DNA of 60,515 bases from Posidoniimonas corsicana (lineage in GTDB: Bacteria; Planctomycetota; Planctomycetia; Pirellulales; Lacipirellulaceae). The position numbers were made by a program, and so were the translations under genes. The stretch lies in the NCBI RefSeq assembly GCF_007859765.1, contig NZ_SIHJ01000009.1, forward strand, positions 1-60,515. The letters are read 5' to 3'. Below, in pieces: positions 41,437 to 50,114 of this stretch. Each line of letters opens with the position of its first letter. Within the stretch, counting starts at the first letter, position 1. Below the pieces are notes generated by a model. The model was not told the origin of the DNA. It did not search any database and was given only the letters and a program-made list of their open reading frames with translations.

Positions 41437-44019
41437 ATGCGACAGAACGCCTACTCCTGCTGCTCCTTCGCCCTCCTCGTGCTCGCCGCTATCGTTGGCC
41501 CCGCCGAGGCGGTCCCCCACGACGCCGCGCCACCAGCAACCCCGCTGATCGCCGTCGACCCCTACTTCAGCGTCTGGTCGCCCGGTCCGGAACTCGCCGG
41601 CGCCAACACGGAGCACTGGACCGGCAAGCCGCACCGCTTGGCGAGCGTGGTGACCATCGACGGCAAGGGGTACCGCGTGATGGGCGCTGACCCCGACGGC
41701 ATGCCGGCGCTCGAGCAGCGGTCGCTCGAGGTTTCGGCGACGCAGACCCGCTACGAGTTCGCTGGCGCCGGGGTCAAGCTGGAACTAAAGTTCACCACGC
41801 CGTCGCTGCCCGAAGACATTGACCTGCTCTCGCGGCCAATCACGTACGTCACCTATACGGCCCGCTCGACCGATGGCAAGCAGCACGACGTGCGAGTGCA
41901 GTTCACCGCCTCGGCAGAGTTGACCGTCAACAACGCCGATGAGGCCGCCACCGTGGCGACCTCCGCGGTTGGCGACCTCGCGGTCGCCGAGCTGGCCTCG
42001 GTTGCTCAGAACATCCTCCGCCGCCGTGGCGACGACCTCCGCATCGACTGGGGCACGCTCTACCTGGCGGCCCCCGCCGACCGCGCACAAGTGGATGTCG
42101 GTAAGCGGGCGGCTTTGCTCCGCGAGCGTGACGGTGGGGATAGCAACAAGGCGCCCGCCCAGTCGCTAGCTGCCCGGGTTTCTTTTGACCTGGGCGAGGT
42201 CGGGGCCGAGCCGAAGTCGCGGTGGCTGATCGCCGCGTACGACGACCTCTACTCGATCCAGTTTATGCACAAGAACCTGCGGCCCTACTGGCGCCGCAAC
42301 GGCCTCGACGCCGGCGGCCTGCTGTCCGAGGCGATCCGCGACTACCAGCAGATCCTCGACCGCTGCGACGCGTTCGACGCCGAGCTGACCGCGGACCTCG
42401 TCGCGGCCGGCGGCGACGACTTCGCCTACCTCGGCGCGCTGGCGTACCGCCAGTGCTTCGCGGCCGGCAAGTTTGTCGCCGACGACAACGGGCAGCCGAT
42501 CCAGTTCTGCAAGGAGAACCACTCCAACGGCTGCATCGGCACCTCCGACGTGTTCTACCCGATGTCGCCGCAGTTCCTGCTGTTCGGCCCCTCGCTTGCA
42601 AAGTCGTTTATCGCGCCGTTCATGGAGTACGCGGCGAGCGACCGCTGGACGTTCCCCTTCGCCCCGCACGACCTGGGCACCTACCCCAAGGCAAACGGCC
42701 AGGTCTACGGCGGCGGGGAGACCAGCGAGGAGAACCAGATGCCGGTCGAGGAGAGCGGCAACATGCTGATCCTGATGGCCGCTGTAGCGCAGCTGGAAGG
42801 CGACCACGCGTTCGCCGACCGCTACTGGCCGCAGCTCACGCAGTGGGCCAACTACCTCCGCGAGGAGGGCTTTGACCCCGACCACCAGCTCTGCACCGAC
42901 GATTTCGCCGGGCACCTGGCGCACAACGTGAACCTGTCGGCCAAGGCGATCTGCGGCCTCGGGTCCTACGCCAAGCTGTGCGAGATGCGCGGCGATGAGA
43001 CCGCCGCCAACGAGTACCGCCGTGTCGCCCAGGAGTACGCCGCCCAGTGGATCAAGAACGCCGACGACGGCGACCACTTCCGCCTGACCTTCGACCGCCC
43101 CGGCACCTGGAGCCAGAAGTACAACCTGGTGTGGGACAAGGTGCTCGGCCTGAACCTGTTCCCGGACGAGGTGCTGGAGAAGGAGATGGCCTACTACAAG
43201 AAGGTGCAGAACGAGTTCGGCCTGCCGCTGGACAACCGCGACAGCTACACCAAGCTCGACTGGATCCTGTGGACCGCCAGCCTGACCGACAGCAAGGATG
43301 ACTTCCAGACGCTCGCCCGGCCCGTGGTGAAGTTCCTGGACAAGACCCCGAACCGCCAGCCGATGACCGACTGGTACAAGACCGACACCGCCCGCAAAGT
43401 TGGCTTCACCGCCCGGCCGGTGGTAGGCGGCGTGTTCATGCGGATGCTCTACAACGCCGACGCGTGGGACAAGTGGGCCTCGCGGGACGTGACCAATGCC
43501 GGCGACTACGCGCCGATGCCGATCCCGCCCAAGGTGACCGAGGTAGTCGCTTCGGCCGCCGACCGCAAGGCGACTGCGCCCATTTGGCGGTACACCACGT
43601 CCCGCCCGGGGGACGGCTGGCGGGCGCCAGGCTTTGACGACTCCGGCTGGCGGGTCGCAAAGGCAGGCTTCGGCGCCCACGGAACGCCCAACGCCCGGAT
43701 CGGCGCCGAGTGGACCGGCCGGCGGATCTGGCTGCGTCGCGAGTTCGACATGCCTGCCGACGCACCGGCGGACGTCCGCCTGCACGTGCACTACGACGAG
43801 GACGCGGAGGTCTACATCAACGGCGTGCTGGCCGCCTCGCTGGGCGGCTACTCGACCGACTACGAGTTGGCGTTCATCCGCCCCGAGGCGCTCGCCACGC
43901 TGAAGCCCGAGGGCAACGTGTTTGCGGTCTCGTGCCGCAACCGCACCGGCGGCCAGTACATCGACGTCGGCCTCGCCACGGTCGAAGAGCAGACGCCCCG
44001 CGTCGCCGCCCAGCAGTGA
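41437..44019 (+). CDS. Glutaminase A-like (DUF4965/DUF5127) protein with C-terminal module
   Basis: An 860-residue secreted protein (signal peptide ending near EAVPHDAA). The family hallmarks are in order: PLIAVDPYFSVWSPG (DUF4964-like), DIDLLSRPITYVTYTARSTD (DUF5127), the (alpha/alpha)6 core with DLGTYPKANGQVYGGGE and MPVEESGNMLILMAAVAQLE, and NLVWDKVLGLNLFPDEVLEK. Despite the name these enzymes are probably glycan-active in bacteria; activity is unproved. The last about 140 residues (WRYTTSRP to GQYIDVGLATV) match the module at the GH2 C-terminus. The next gene is 32 bases downstream. Confidence 0.85.
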   Translation: MRQNAYSCCSFALLVLAAIVGPAEAVPHDAAPPATPLIAVDPYFSVWSPGPELAGANTEHWTGKPHRLASVVTIDGKGYRVMGADPDGMPALEQRSLEVSATQTRYEFAGAGVKLELKFTTPSLPEDIDLLSRPITYVTYTARSTDGKQHDVRVQFTASAELTVNNADEAATVATSAVGDLAVAELASVAQNILRRRGDDLRIDWGTLYLAAPADRAQVDVGKRAALLRERDGGDSNKAPAQSLAARVSFDLGEVGAEPKSRWLIAAYDDLYSIQFMHKNLRPYWRRNGLDAGGLLSEAIRDYQQILDRCDAFDAELTADLVAAGGDDFAYLGALAYRQCFAAGKFVADDNGQPIQFCKENHSNGCIGTSDVFYPMSPQFLLFGPSLAKSFIAPFMEYAASDRWTFPFAPHDLGTYPKANGQVYGGGETSEENQMPVEESGNMLILMAAVAQLEGDHAFADRYWPQLTQWANYLREEGFDPDHQLCTDDFAGHLAHNVNLSAKAICGLGSYAKLCEMRGDETAANEYRRVAQEYAAQWIKNADDGDHFRLTFDRPGTWSQKYNLVWDKVLGLNLFPDEVLEKEMAYYKKVQNEFGLPLDNRDSYTKLDWILWTASLTDSKDDFQTLARPVVKFLDKTPNRQPMTDWYKTDTARKVGFTARPVVGGVFMRMLYNADAWDKWASRDVTNAGDYAPMPIPPKVTEVVASAADRKATAPIWRYTTSRPGDGWRAPGFDDSGWRVAKAGFGAHGTPNARIGAEWTGRRIWLRREFDMPADAPADVRLHVHYDEDAEVYINGVLAASLGGYSTDYELAFIRPEALATLKPEGNVFAVSCRNRTGGQYIDVGLATVEEQTPRVAAQQ

Positions 44020-44051
44020 AACAGCGACGTCCCGAAGCACTCAACCACCGC

Positions 44052-45605
44052 ATGACCAAGCCGTCCGACAACCCGATCGCCCGCCGCAGGGTGCTGCAGT
44101 CGCTCGCGGCCACGGCCGTAGCGCCCGCAGCCCTGTCGCGGGCCGCGACCGGCGGCGGCGGTTCGGTCGAGAAGATCGTCGTCGATCCAACGCCGGTGCA
44201 CGAGATCTCGCCATACTTGTACATGCAGTTCATGGAGCCGCTGGGCGTCACGGACAGCTCGGTCGAGGCCTCGTGGGACCACACCCGGAACGACTGGCGG
44301 GGCGACCTGGTGGACGCCACCCGCCGCCTGGCGCCGACCATGATGCGGTGGGGCGGCATCTACACCGACTTCTACCGCTGGCGGGAAGGGGTCGGCCCCC
44401 GCGACCAGCGGCCGCCGATGCTCAACCTGCAGTGGGGCGGCATCGAGTCGAATCAGGTCGGCACGGCCGAGTTTGTCGACTTCTGCCGCCGCGTTGGCGC
44501 CGACCCGCTGATGTGCGTCAACTTCGAGTCCGATGGACGTGAGCGCTTCATGCACGCCCAGGGCAGGCCCCGCTCGGGCGACGCCCAGGAGGCTGCCGAC
44601 TGGGTCTCGTACTGCAACGACCCGGACAACGGCGAGCGGAAGCGCCACGGCCACCAGCAGCCGCTGACCATCAAGCACTGGCAGATCGGCAACGAGACCT
44701 CCTACGACCGCAACGGTTTCGACCTCGAGACCACCGCCCGCAAAACGGTCGAGTTCGCCCGGGCGATGCGCGAGCGGGACCCGTCGATCTCCATCATCGG
44801 TTGGGGCGACAGCGGCTGGGCGCCCCGGATGGCGGCGGTGGCCGGCGAGCAGATCGACATGCTGGCGTTCCACCAGATGTTCGACCCGGACAACCGCCGC
44901 GAGCCGGTGCTGCGCGGCGAGCGGTACCGCCGCGACCCGTCGGCGACCTGGCAGGTGCTGATGGACGCGTGGGAGAAGAACGACCGCAAGATCCGCGAGG
45001 TGCGCGACAGCCTGACCGGCGTCGACCTGCCGCTGGCGATGACCGAGTGCCACTTCGCAATCCCCGGACGCAACCGCTGCGACGTGCTGTCGACCTGGGC
45101 CGCCGGCGTGTCGTACGGTCGGATCCTGAACAACCACCAGCGGCACGCCGACGTGCTGAAGATCGCCACCGCCGCCGACTTCTGCGGCAACCGCTGGCAG
45201 GTGAACGCCGTCATGCTGCCGACCCCCGCCGGCTCCGGCGCAGCCTACCTGATGCCGGTCGCCCGCGTGATGCAGCTCTACCGCCACCACATCGGCGCCC
45301 ACACAACGGACGTGAAACACACCCCGCCGGGGCTCGACGTGGTGGCGAGCCGCGGCGACGACAAGCTGTACCTGCACGTCGTGAACACGAATCAGAACCA
45401 GCCGGTCGAGGCGGTGCTTGATCTGGGCGACCTACCGACTGGCACCGCGGCCGCGCACCAGATCGCCGACGACCCGATGGTCGAGGTGTCGCACCTCAAC
45501 AGCGACCGGGTGATGCAGATCAAAAAACGCGAGCTGCAACCAGGGCAGCCGTGGAAGTTCCCGGCCGCGTCGGTAACCGCCGTGGAGGTGTCCCTGCCCG
45601 CTTAG
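44052..45605 (+). CDS. GH51-type alpha-L-arabinofuranosidase-like enzyme
   Basis: A 517-residue enzyme. The N-terminus has a Tat-like signal (ARRRVLQSLAATAVAPAAL), unlike the Sec signals of its neighbours. The (beta/alpha)8 barrel shows GH51 landmarks: MRWGGIYTDFYRWREGVGPR, acid/base Glu215 in QIGNETSYDRNG and a nucleophile candidate Glu332 in LAMTECHFAIPGR. The C-terminal part is a beta-sandwich. It should release terminal arabinofuranose from arabinan-type or arabinosylated glycans; the exact substrate is not readable. ATG 44052 follows the DUF4965 gene by 32 bases. Longer frames starting at 43710 are read-through of the upstream gene. Confidence 0.82.
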   Translation: MTKPSDNPIARRRVLQSLAATAVAPAALSRAATGGGGSVEKIVVDPTPVHEISPYLYMQFMEPLGVTDSSVEASWDHTRNDWRGDLVDATRRLAPTMMRWGGIYTDFYRWREGVGPRDQRPPMLNLQWGGIESNQVGTAEFVDFCRRVGADPLMCVNFESDGRERFMHAQGRPRSGDAQEAADWVSYCNDPDNGERKRHGHQQPLTIKHWQIGNETSYDRNGFDLETTARKTVEFARAMRERDPSISIIGWGDSGWAPRMAAVAGEQIDMLAFHQMFDPDNRREPVLRGERYRRDPSATWQVLMDAWEKNDRKIREVRDSLTGVDLPLAMTECHFAIPGRNRCDVLSTWAAGVSYGRILNNHQRHADVLKIATAADFCGNRWQVNAVMLPTPAGSGAAYLMPVARVMQLYRHHIGAHTTDVKHTPPGLDVVASRGDDKLYLHVVNTNQNQPVEAVLDLGDLPTGTAAAHQIADDPMVEVSHLNSDRVMQIKKRELQPGQPWKFPAASVTAVEVSLPA

Positions 45606-45692
45606 CCGCAGACCACCGCGCGGCGCAACAACTTACCAAGCTTGCTTGCTTCCCAATCGGCTGCCAGGATCCGAGAACGGAAGTTAGTGACC

Positions 45693-45730
45693 GACGCCCC
45701 CGCCGCTTGCGGCGGGGGCGTCACGTTTTT
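45693..45730 (+). terminator. Rho-independent terminator after GH51 gene
   Basis: A 12-bp perfect stem (GACGCCCCCGCC with GGCGGGGGCGTC) around a 6-base loop GCTTGC, followed by ACGTTTTT. It lies about 90 bases after the GH51 stop and just before the GH92 gene, so GH92 probably has its own promoter or is read only by read-through. Confidence 0.88.
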
Positions 45731-45780
45731 AGCCTGGAAGCATCTCCCCTCCCCACGCTCCCCGCCCCACACCTGCCGTT

Positions 45781-48072
45781 ATGCCCCTCCGCGCCTCGTC
45801 GCTCGCATTGCTAACACTCCTCGCCCTCGGCGTCCGGGGCGCCGCGAATGCCGACGAATTGCCCGACCTGGTTCGGCACGTCAACACGCTGCAGGGGACC
45901 AACTCGCGGTTCGAGCTCACCCGCGGCAACACCTACCCAACCTGCGCGCTGCCGTTTGGCATGCACACCTGGACGCCGCAGACAGGTCACAACGGCGATG
46001 GCTGGAAGTACCAGTACCACAAGGACACAATCCGGGGGTTCCAGCAGGCCCACCAGTGCAGCTCGTGGAGCAACGACTACGCGGTGTTCTCGCTGATGCC
46101 CGTCGTCGGCGACCTGAAGGTCGACCAGCACGCCCGCGCCGCCCGCTTCAGCCACGACGATGAAGTCGGCAAGCCCCACTACTACGGCGTGAAGCTGGCC
46201 AACGGCGTGCAGACAGAGATCTCGCCCACGACCCGCGGCGCGATGCTGCGGTTCCGGTTCCCGGCCGAACGCGACGCGCACCTCGTGCTGGACGGCTACA
46301 CCGGCCGGAGCGAGGTGCGTCTGGACCCCGATAACAACCGCATCGTCGGCTGGGTCCGCAACGGCCGCAACCAGCCGCGGGGCTTCGTGAACCACTTCGT
46401 CGTGCAGTTCGACACCCCGTACCAGGCGTTCGGCTGCTGGCGGGCGCGGTCGGGCGAGGTCGAACCCGGCCAGGACCAGGCCCGCGGTCGCGGCGCCGGC
46501 GCCTACGTCACCTTCCCTCCTGGCGCGGTCGTGCAGGCCAAGGCGGCGTCGTCTTATGTCTCGGCGGAACAGGCGGAGCTCAACCTGAACCGCGAGCTCG
46601 GCGACTACAACCAGCTTGAGGAGGTCAAGCAGGCCGCGGAGGAGGTCTGGAACCGGCACCTTGGCACGATCATGGTCGAGGGCGGTTCGGAGGAGCGTAC
46701 CGACACGTTCTACTCGTGCTACTTCCGCGCCAGCCTGTTCCCGCGGAAGTTCTACGAGCGTGACGAGAACGGCGACCCCTTCTACCGCAGCCCGTACGAC
46801 GGCGAGCTCCACCAGGGTTATCTGTACACGGACACCGGCCTGTGGGACACGTTCCGCGCCCAGATGCCGCTCAACGCCCTGCTCTACCCCGAGATGCACG
46901 GCCGCTACATGCAGGGTCTGATGGCCGCGTACCGGCAGTGCGGCTGGCTGCCGAGCTGGTCGTTCCCGGGCGAGGCGGGCAGCATGATCGGCAACCACGC
47001 CATCTCGCTGCTGACCGACGCGTGGGCCAAGGGAATCCACACGTTCGACCCCGCCGTGGCGCTCGAGGCGTACGATCACGAGTCGAGTGAGAAAGGCCCG
47101 TGGGGCCCCGCCAATGGCCGCCGTGGGGCAGACGTTATCGACCGGTTGGGATACCTGCCGTATCCCGAGTTCCGCGAGGGGACCGCCAAAACCCTTGAAT
47201 ATGCCTACGACGATTGGTGCGGCTACCACTTGGCGACCTTGACCGGGCACGACGACTACGCCCAGAAGTTCGCGGCTCGGATGCGGAGCTACCAGCATGT
47301 GTTCGACGCCGAGACCGGCTTCATGCGGGGCCGCGACGCCGACGGAAAGTGGAACGACCGTTTCGACCCGATCGAGTGGGGCGGCCCCTATACCGAGGGC
47401 TCGGCCTGGCACTGGGTGTGGTCCGTGTTCCACGACCCGGCCGGACTGGCCGAGCTGCTCGGCGGCGACCAGGCGTTCATCGCCAAGCTCGACGCGGTGT
47501 TCGACGCGCCGGCGGAGTTCAAGCCCGGCACGTACGGCGCCCCCATCCACGAGATGCGCGAGATGGTGCTCGGCCAGATGGGGCAGTATGCGCACGGAAA
47601 CCAGCCGATCCAGCACATGCCCTACCTGTACGCGTACACGTCTGAGCCCTGGAAGGCGCAGCGGTGGACGCGTGAAGTGATGCGGAAGCTGTACAACGCC
47701 ACCGAGGACGGCTACCCCGGCGACGAGGATCAGGGGCAGACATCGTCCTGGTTCGTGCTGAGCGCCCTGGGCTTCTACTCGGTCTGCCCGGGTGTCGACC
47801 AGTACGTGATCGGCAGCCCGGCCTTCGCGAAGGCGACCATCACGCTGGAGGACGGCGGCAAGTTCGTGGTCGAGGCGGATGGCAATTCGCCAGAGAACGT
47901 CTACATCCAGCGGGCCACCCTGAACGGCCGGCCGTTCGAGCGGAACTACCTGACTCATGAAGAGGTCACTAGCGGCGGGGTGCTGAAACTCCAGATGGGC
48001 CCGGAGCCCAACCGCGATCGGGGCGTCAGGCCACAAGACCGGCCGTACTCGGTCTCCACGGCGGCGGAGTAG
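45781..48072 (+). CDS. GH92 alpha-mannosidase-like enzyme
   Basis: A 763-residue secreted enzyme (signal peptide ending at ANADELPDL). GH92 motifs in order: LVRHVNTLQGTNSRFELTRG, NTYPTCALPFGMHTWTPQTG, FQQAHQCSSWSNDYAVFSLM, SLFPRKFYERDENGDPFYRS, YTDTGLWDTFRAQMPLNALL, GQYAHGNQPIQHMPYLYAY and the catalytic GYPGDEDQGQTSSWFVLSAL (acidic Asp648, Glu649 and Asp650). The family removes mannose with inversion in a calcium-dependent way. It is the last gene of the glycan cluster, behind a terminator. Target is probably an alpha-mannoside of algal or microbial glycans. Confidence 0.92.
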   Translation: MPLRASSLALLTLLALGVRGAANADELPDLVRHVNTLQGTNSRFELTRGNTYPTCALPFGMHTWTPQTGHNGDGWKYQYHKDTIRGFQQAHQCSSWSNDYAVFSLMPVVGDLKVDQHARAARFSHDDEVGKPHYYGVKLANGVQTEISPTTRGAMLRFRFPAERDAHLVLDGYTGRSEVRLDPDNNRIVGWVRNGRNQPRGFVNHFVVQFDTPYQAFGCWRARSGEVEPGQDQARGRGAGAYVTFPPGAVVQAKAASSYVSAEQAELNLNRELGDYNQLEEVKQAAEEVWNRHLGTIMVEGGSEERTDTFYSCYFRASLFPRKFYERDENGDPFYRSPYDGELHQGYLYTDTGLWDTFRAQMPLNALLYPEMHGRYMQGLMAAYRQCGWLPSWSFPGEAGSMIGNHAISLLTDAWAKGIHTFDPAVALEAYDHESSEKGPWGPANGRRGADVIDRLGYLPYPEFREGTAKTLEYAYDDWCGYHLATLTGHDDYAQKFAARMRSYQHVFDAETGFMRGRDADGKWNDRFDPIEWGGPYTEGSAWHWVWSVFHDPAGLAELLGGDQAFIAKLDAVFDAPAEFKPGTYGAPIHEMREMVLGQMGQYAHGNQPIQHMPYLYAYTSEPWKAQRWTREVMRKLYNATEDGYPGDEDQGQTSSWFVLSALGFYSVCPGVDQYVIGSPAFAKATITLEDGGKFVVEADGNSPENVYIQRATLNGRPFERNYLTHEEVTSGGVLKLQMGPEPNRDRGVRPQDRPYSVSTAAE

Positions 48073-48165
48073 ACCGACGGCGGCCACGCTTGCCCGCGGC
48101 GACGCCAGCGGACAAGATGGGAGGCGTTCGCGGAGTCTGCCCCTTTCCTATCTCCCGCAGCTGGC

Positions 48166-49320
48166 ATGCCCTGGTTCTGGATCGCACGACTTGTCTCCGC
48201 GTTTGTAGTAGTGGCGACCCTACTCCCACTGCTGCCTGTGGGGGCCTGGTGGGTGCGGGTTTGCGACTTCCCCCGCCTGCAACTCGCGGCGGTCTCGCTG
48301 CTGCCGGTGCTGCTGCTCGCGGTAGCGGGCGGGCAGGCGCCTTGGTTCGGCGAGCGTGGTCTGCTGGCGGCCGTTTGCCTGCTGGCCTTTGGTTGGCAGC
48401 TTTCCCATGTGGTCCGGTACACCGGCCTGACTTCACAGGAGGTCGCCCACGCGCCCGAGAACGCCGGTCAGGACTCGTTGCGGCTGGTGATCGCGAACCT
48501 CGAGTACACGAACGACCAGAAGCAGGCGATGCTCGAGAAGCTGCGGAGCACGCAGCCAGACGTGCTCCTGCTCATCGAGTTCGACGACGCCTGGGCCGAA
48601 GCGCTCGCGCCCCTCCAGCAGTCGCTGCCCCACCACAGCGGCACGGTCGAGGGCGAGGGGCTGGGCCTGACGCTGTGGTCGCGGCTGCCGCTGGAGGACC
48701 CCGAGGTGCGCTATCTGATAAGCGAACGGCGCCCTTCGATCCACACCGGGCTGGCCCTGCCAGGCGGCCGCAGCGTACGCCTGATCTGCGTCCACCCCAC
48801 GCCGCCCGGCCTGCGGGACAGCACCGGCGAGGAGCGGCGCGACAGCCGCGTCCGCGACGCGGAGCTGGTGGTGGTCGCCGACGAGGTGGCCAAGAGCGGC
48901 GACACTCCCTGCATCGTGACCGGCGACTTCAACGACGTCGCGTGGTCGCACACCACGCGGCTCTTCAAGCGGCTCAGCGGGCTGCACGACCCGCGGGTGG
49001 GACGCGGCCTGTACAACACCTACCCGTCCCACTACCCGCTGCTGCGGTTCCCGATCGACCACGTGTTTGTTTCGCCCGGGTTCCAGCTCCGCGAGCTCAG
49101 CCGGATCGAGCTGCCCGGCTCCGACCACTTCGGCGTCATCGCCGACGTCGTCCCGCCGGCGGCCGCCGCGGAAGACCCCGGCGCAGGCGAGGGGGACCGG
49201 CAGGAGGCCGAGGAGATTCTGGAAGAGGGCAAGCAGGACGCCGAGCAACGCGACATCAAGTCCGACGAGGCGGACCAGCACACCCTGGGCGCAGGCCGGG
49301 TCGCCCCGCGAGTGGTGTGA
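48166..49320 (+). CDS. Membrane endonuclease/exonuclease/phosphatase family protein
   Basis: A 384-residue protein. About 90 N-terminal residues contain three membrane segments, with a short loop before the soluble domain. The EEP domain has LRLVIANLEYTNDQKQ, the metal site GDFND (Asp254, Asn256), the DHVF site (Asp298/His299) and SDHFGVIADV (Asp320/His321), so the catalytic core is intact. Such membrane-anchored forms include hydrolases of phosphoesters and sphingomyelinase-like enzymes; the real substrate is unknown. The Glu-rich tail (EEAEEILEEGKQDAEQRD-like) is not typical. ATG 48166 has a weak ribosome-binding site. Confidence 0.85.
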   Translation: MPWFWIARLVSAFVVVATLLPLLPVGAWWVRVCDFPRLQLAAVSLLPVLLLAVAGGQAPWFGERGLLAAVCLLAFGWQLSHVVRYTGLTSQEVAHAPENAGQDSLRLVIANLEYTNDQKQAMLEKLRSTQPDVLLLIEFDDAWAEALAPLQQSLPHHSGTVEGEGLGLTLWSRLPLEDPEVRYLISERRPSIHTGLALPGGRSVRLICVHPTPPGLRDSTGEERRDSRVRDAELVVVADEVAKSGDTPCIVTGDFNDVAWSHTTRLFKRLSGLHDPRVGRGLYNTYPSHYPLLRFPIDHVFVSPGFQLRELSRIELPGSDHFGVIADVVPPAAAAEDPGAGEGDRQEAEEILEEGKQDAEQRDIKSDEADQHTLGAGRVAPRVV

Positions 49321-49369
49321 CCCGGCCTGCCGCCCTGACGGCGCCGGCGACGCGTGGCACAATACTCCC

Positions 49370-50110
49370 ATGCTCGCCGAACTCCCCATCATCCCGCTAC
49401 GCAACCTGGCGGTGACGCTCATCCCGGTCGCGGCGGTGCTCGCAATCCTGTGGCGGTGGTCGCTCGCCCCGTGGTCCGGCGTCTACGCCCTCGGCCGGAT
49501 GCTCGCGCAGCTGCTCGTGATAGGGTACGTGCTGACTTTGGTTTTCCAGACCGATCAGCCCGCGGTGGTGGGGCTGGTGCTGACGGTGATGCTGCTGTCG
49601 GCCGGTTGGATCGCGCTCCGCACGGTGGACCGTCCCACCTGGCGACGCCGCGGCCGGGCGGTGCTCTCCATCCTGATTGGCGGCGGGGTCACGCTGGGCG
49701 TCTGCACCCAGGTGGTGCTGTCGCTCGAGACCTGGTTCGAGCCGCGGTACGTCGTCCCCCTGGCAGGGATGGCGTTGGCCAACGCGATGAACACTGTGAG
49801 CCTGGCCGCTGAGCGGTTTGAAGCCGAAACGGGCCGCGGAGTCCGCGCTTGCGAGGCCCGTGCAGCGGCCATGCGGGCCTGCATGATCCCCGCTACCAAC
49901 GCGCTCTTGGCGGTCGGTCTGGTGTCGATCCCGGGCATGATGACGGGCCAGGTGCTGGCCGGCGTGGACCCGCTGATCGCGGCCCGCTACCAGATCATGG
50001 TGATGGCCATGGTGTACGGCTCAGCGGGCCTGTCGGGCGCGTGCTACCTGTGGTTCGAGTCCCGCCACGTCGGCGCGGACCCGCTCGATGACGGTACGCC
50101 TGCCCCGTGA
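49370..50110 (+). CDS. fetB: FetB/UPF0014-family ABC permease
   Basis: A 246-residue inner-membrane protein with about six to seven transmembrane helices, the first starting RNLAVTLIPVAAVLAILWRW. The UPF0014 signature is clear: PRYVVPLAGMALANAMNTVS, then CEARAAAMRACMIPATNALL and VSIPGMMTGQVLAGVDPLIA. FetB pairs with ATPase FetA in iron export, but no FetA-type ATPase gene lies in the window. ATG 49370 is 50 bases after the EEP gene, so they may be cotranscribed. It ends convergently with the LuxR-type gene, 4 bases apart. Confidence 0.85.
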   Translation: MLAELPIIPLRNLAVTLIPVAAVLAILWRWSLAPWSGVYALGRMLAQLLVIGYVLTLVFQTDQPAVVGLVLTVMLLSAGWIALRTVDRPTWRRRGRAVLSILIGGGVTLGVCTQVVLSLETWFEPRYVVPLAGMALANAMNTVSLAAERFEAETGRGVRACEARAAAMRACMIPATNALLAVGLVSIPGMMTGQVLAGVDPLIAARYQIMVMAMVYGSAGLSGACYLWFESRHVGADPLDDGTPAP

Positions 50111-50114
50111 GCGG

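Noticed and set aside
42166-44040. 624-codon minus-strand open frame
   Set aside because: Antisense shadow of the DUF4965 gene; no recognisable domain or start signal.
43860-45377. 505-codon minus-strand open frame
   Set aside because: Spans two plus-strand genes (DUF4965 and GH51) in antisense and has no domain signal.
45811-48087. 758-codon minus-strand open frame
   Set aside because: Antisense to the GH92 gene, whose family motifs are unmistakable on the plus strand; open only because of third-position GC bias.
48090-49415. 441-codon plus-strand frame overlapping the EEP gene
   Set aside because: Arg/Ala/Pro-rich read of another phase; the EEP frame has intact catalytic motifs.
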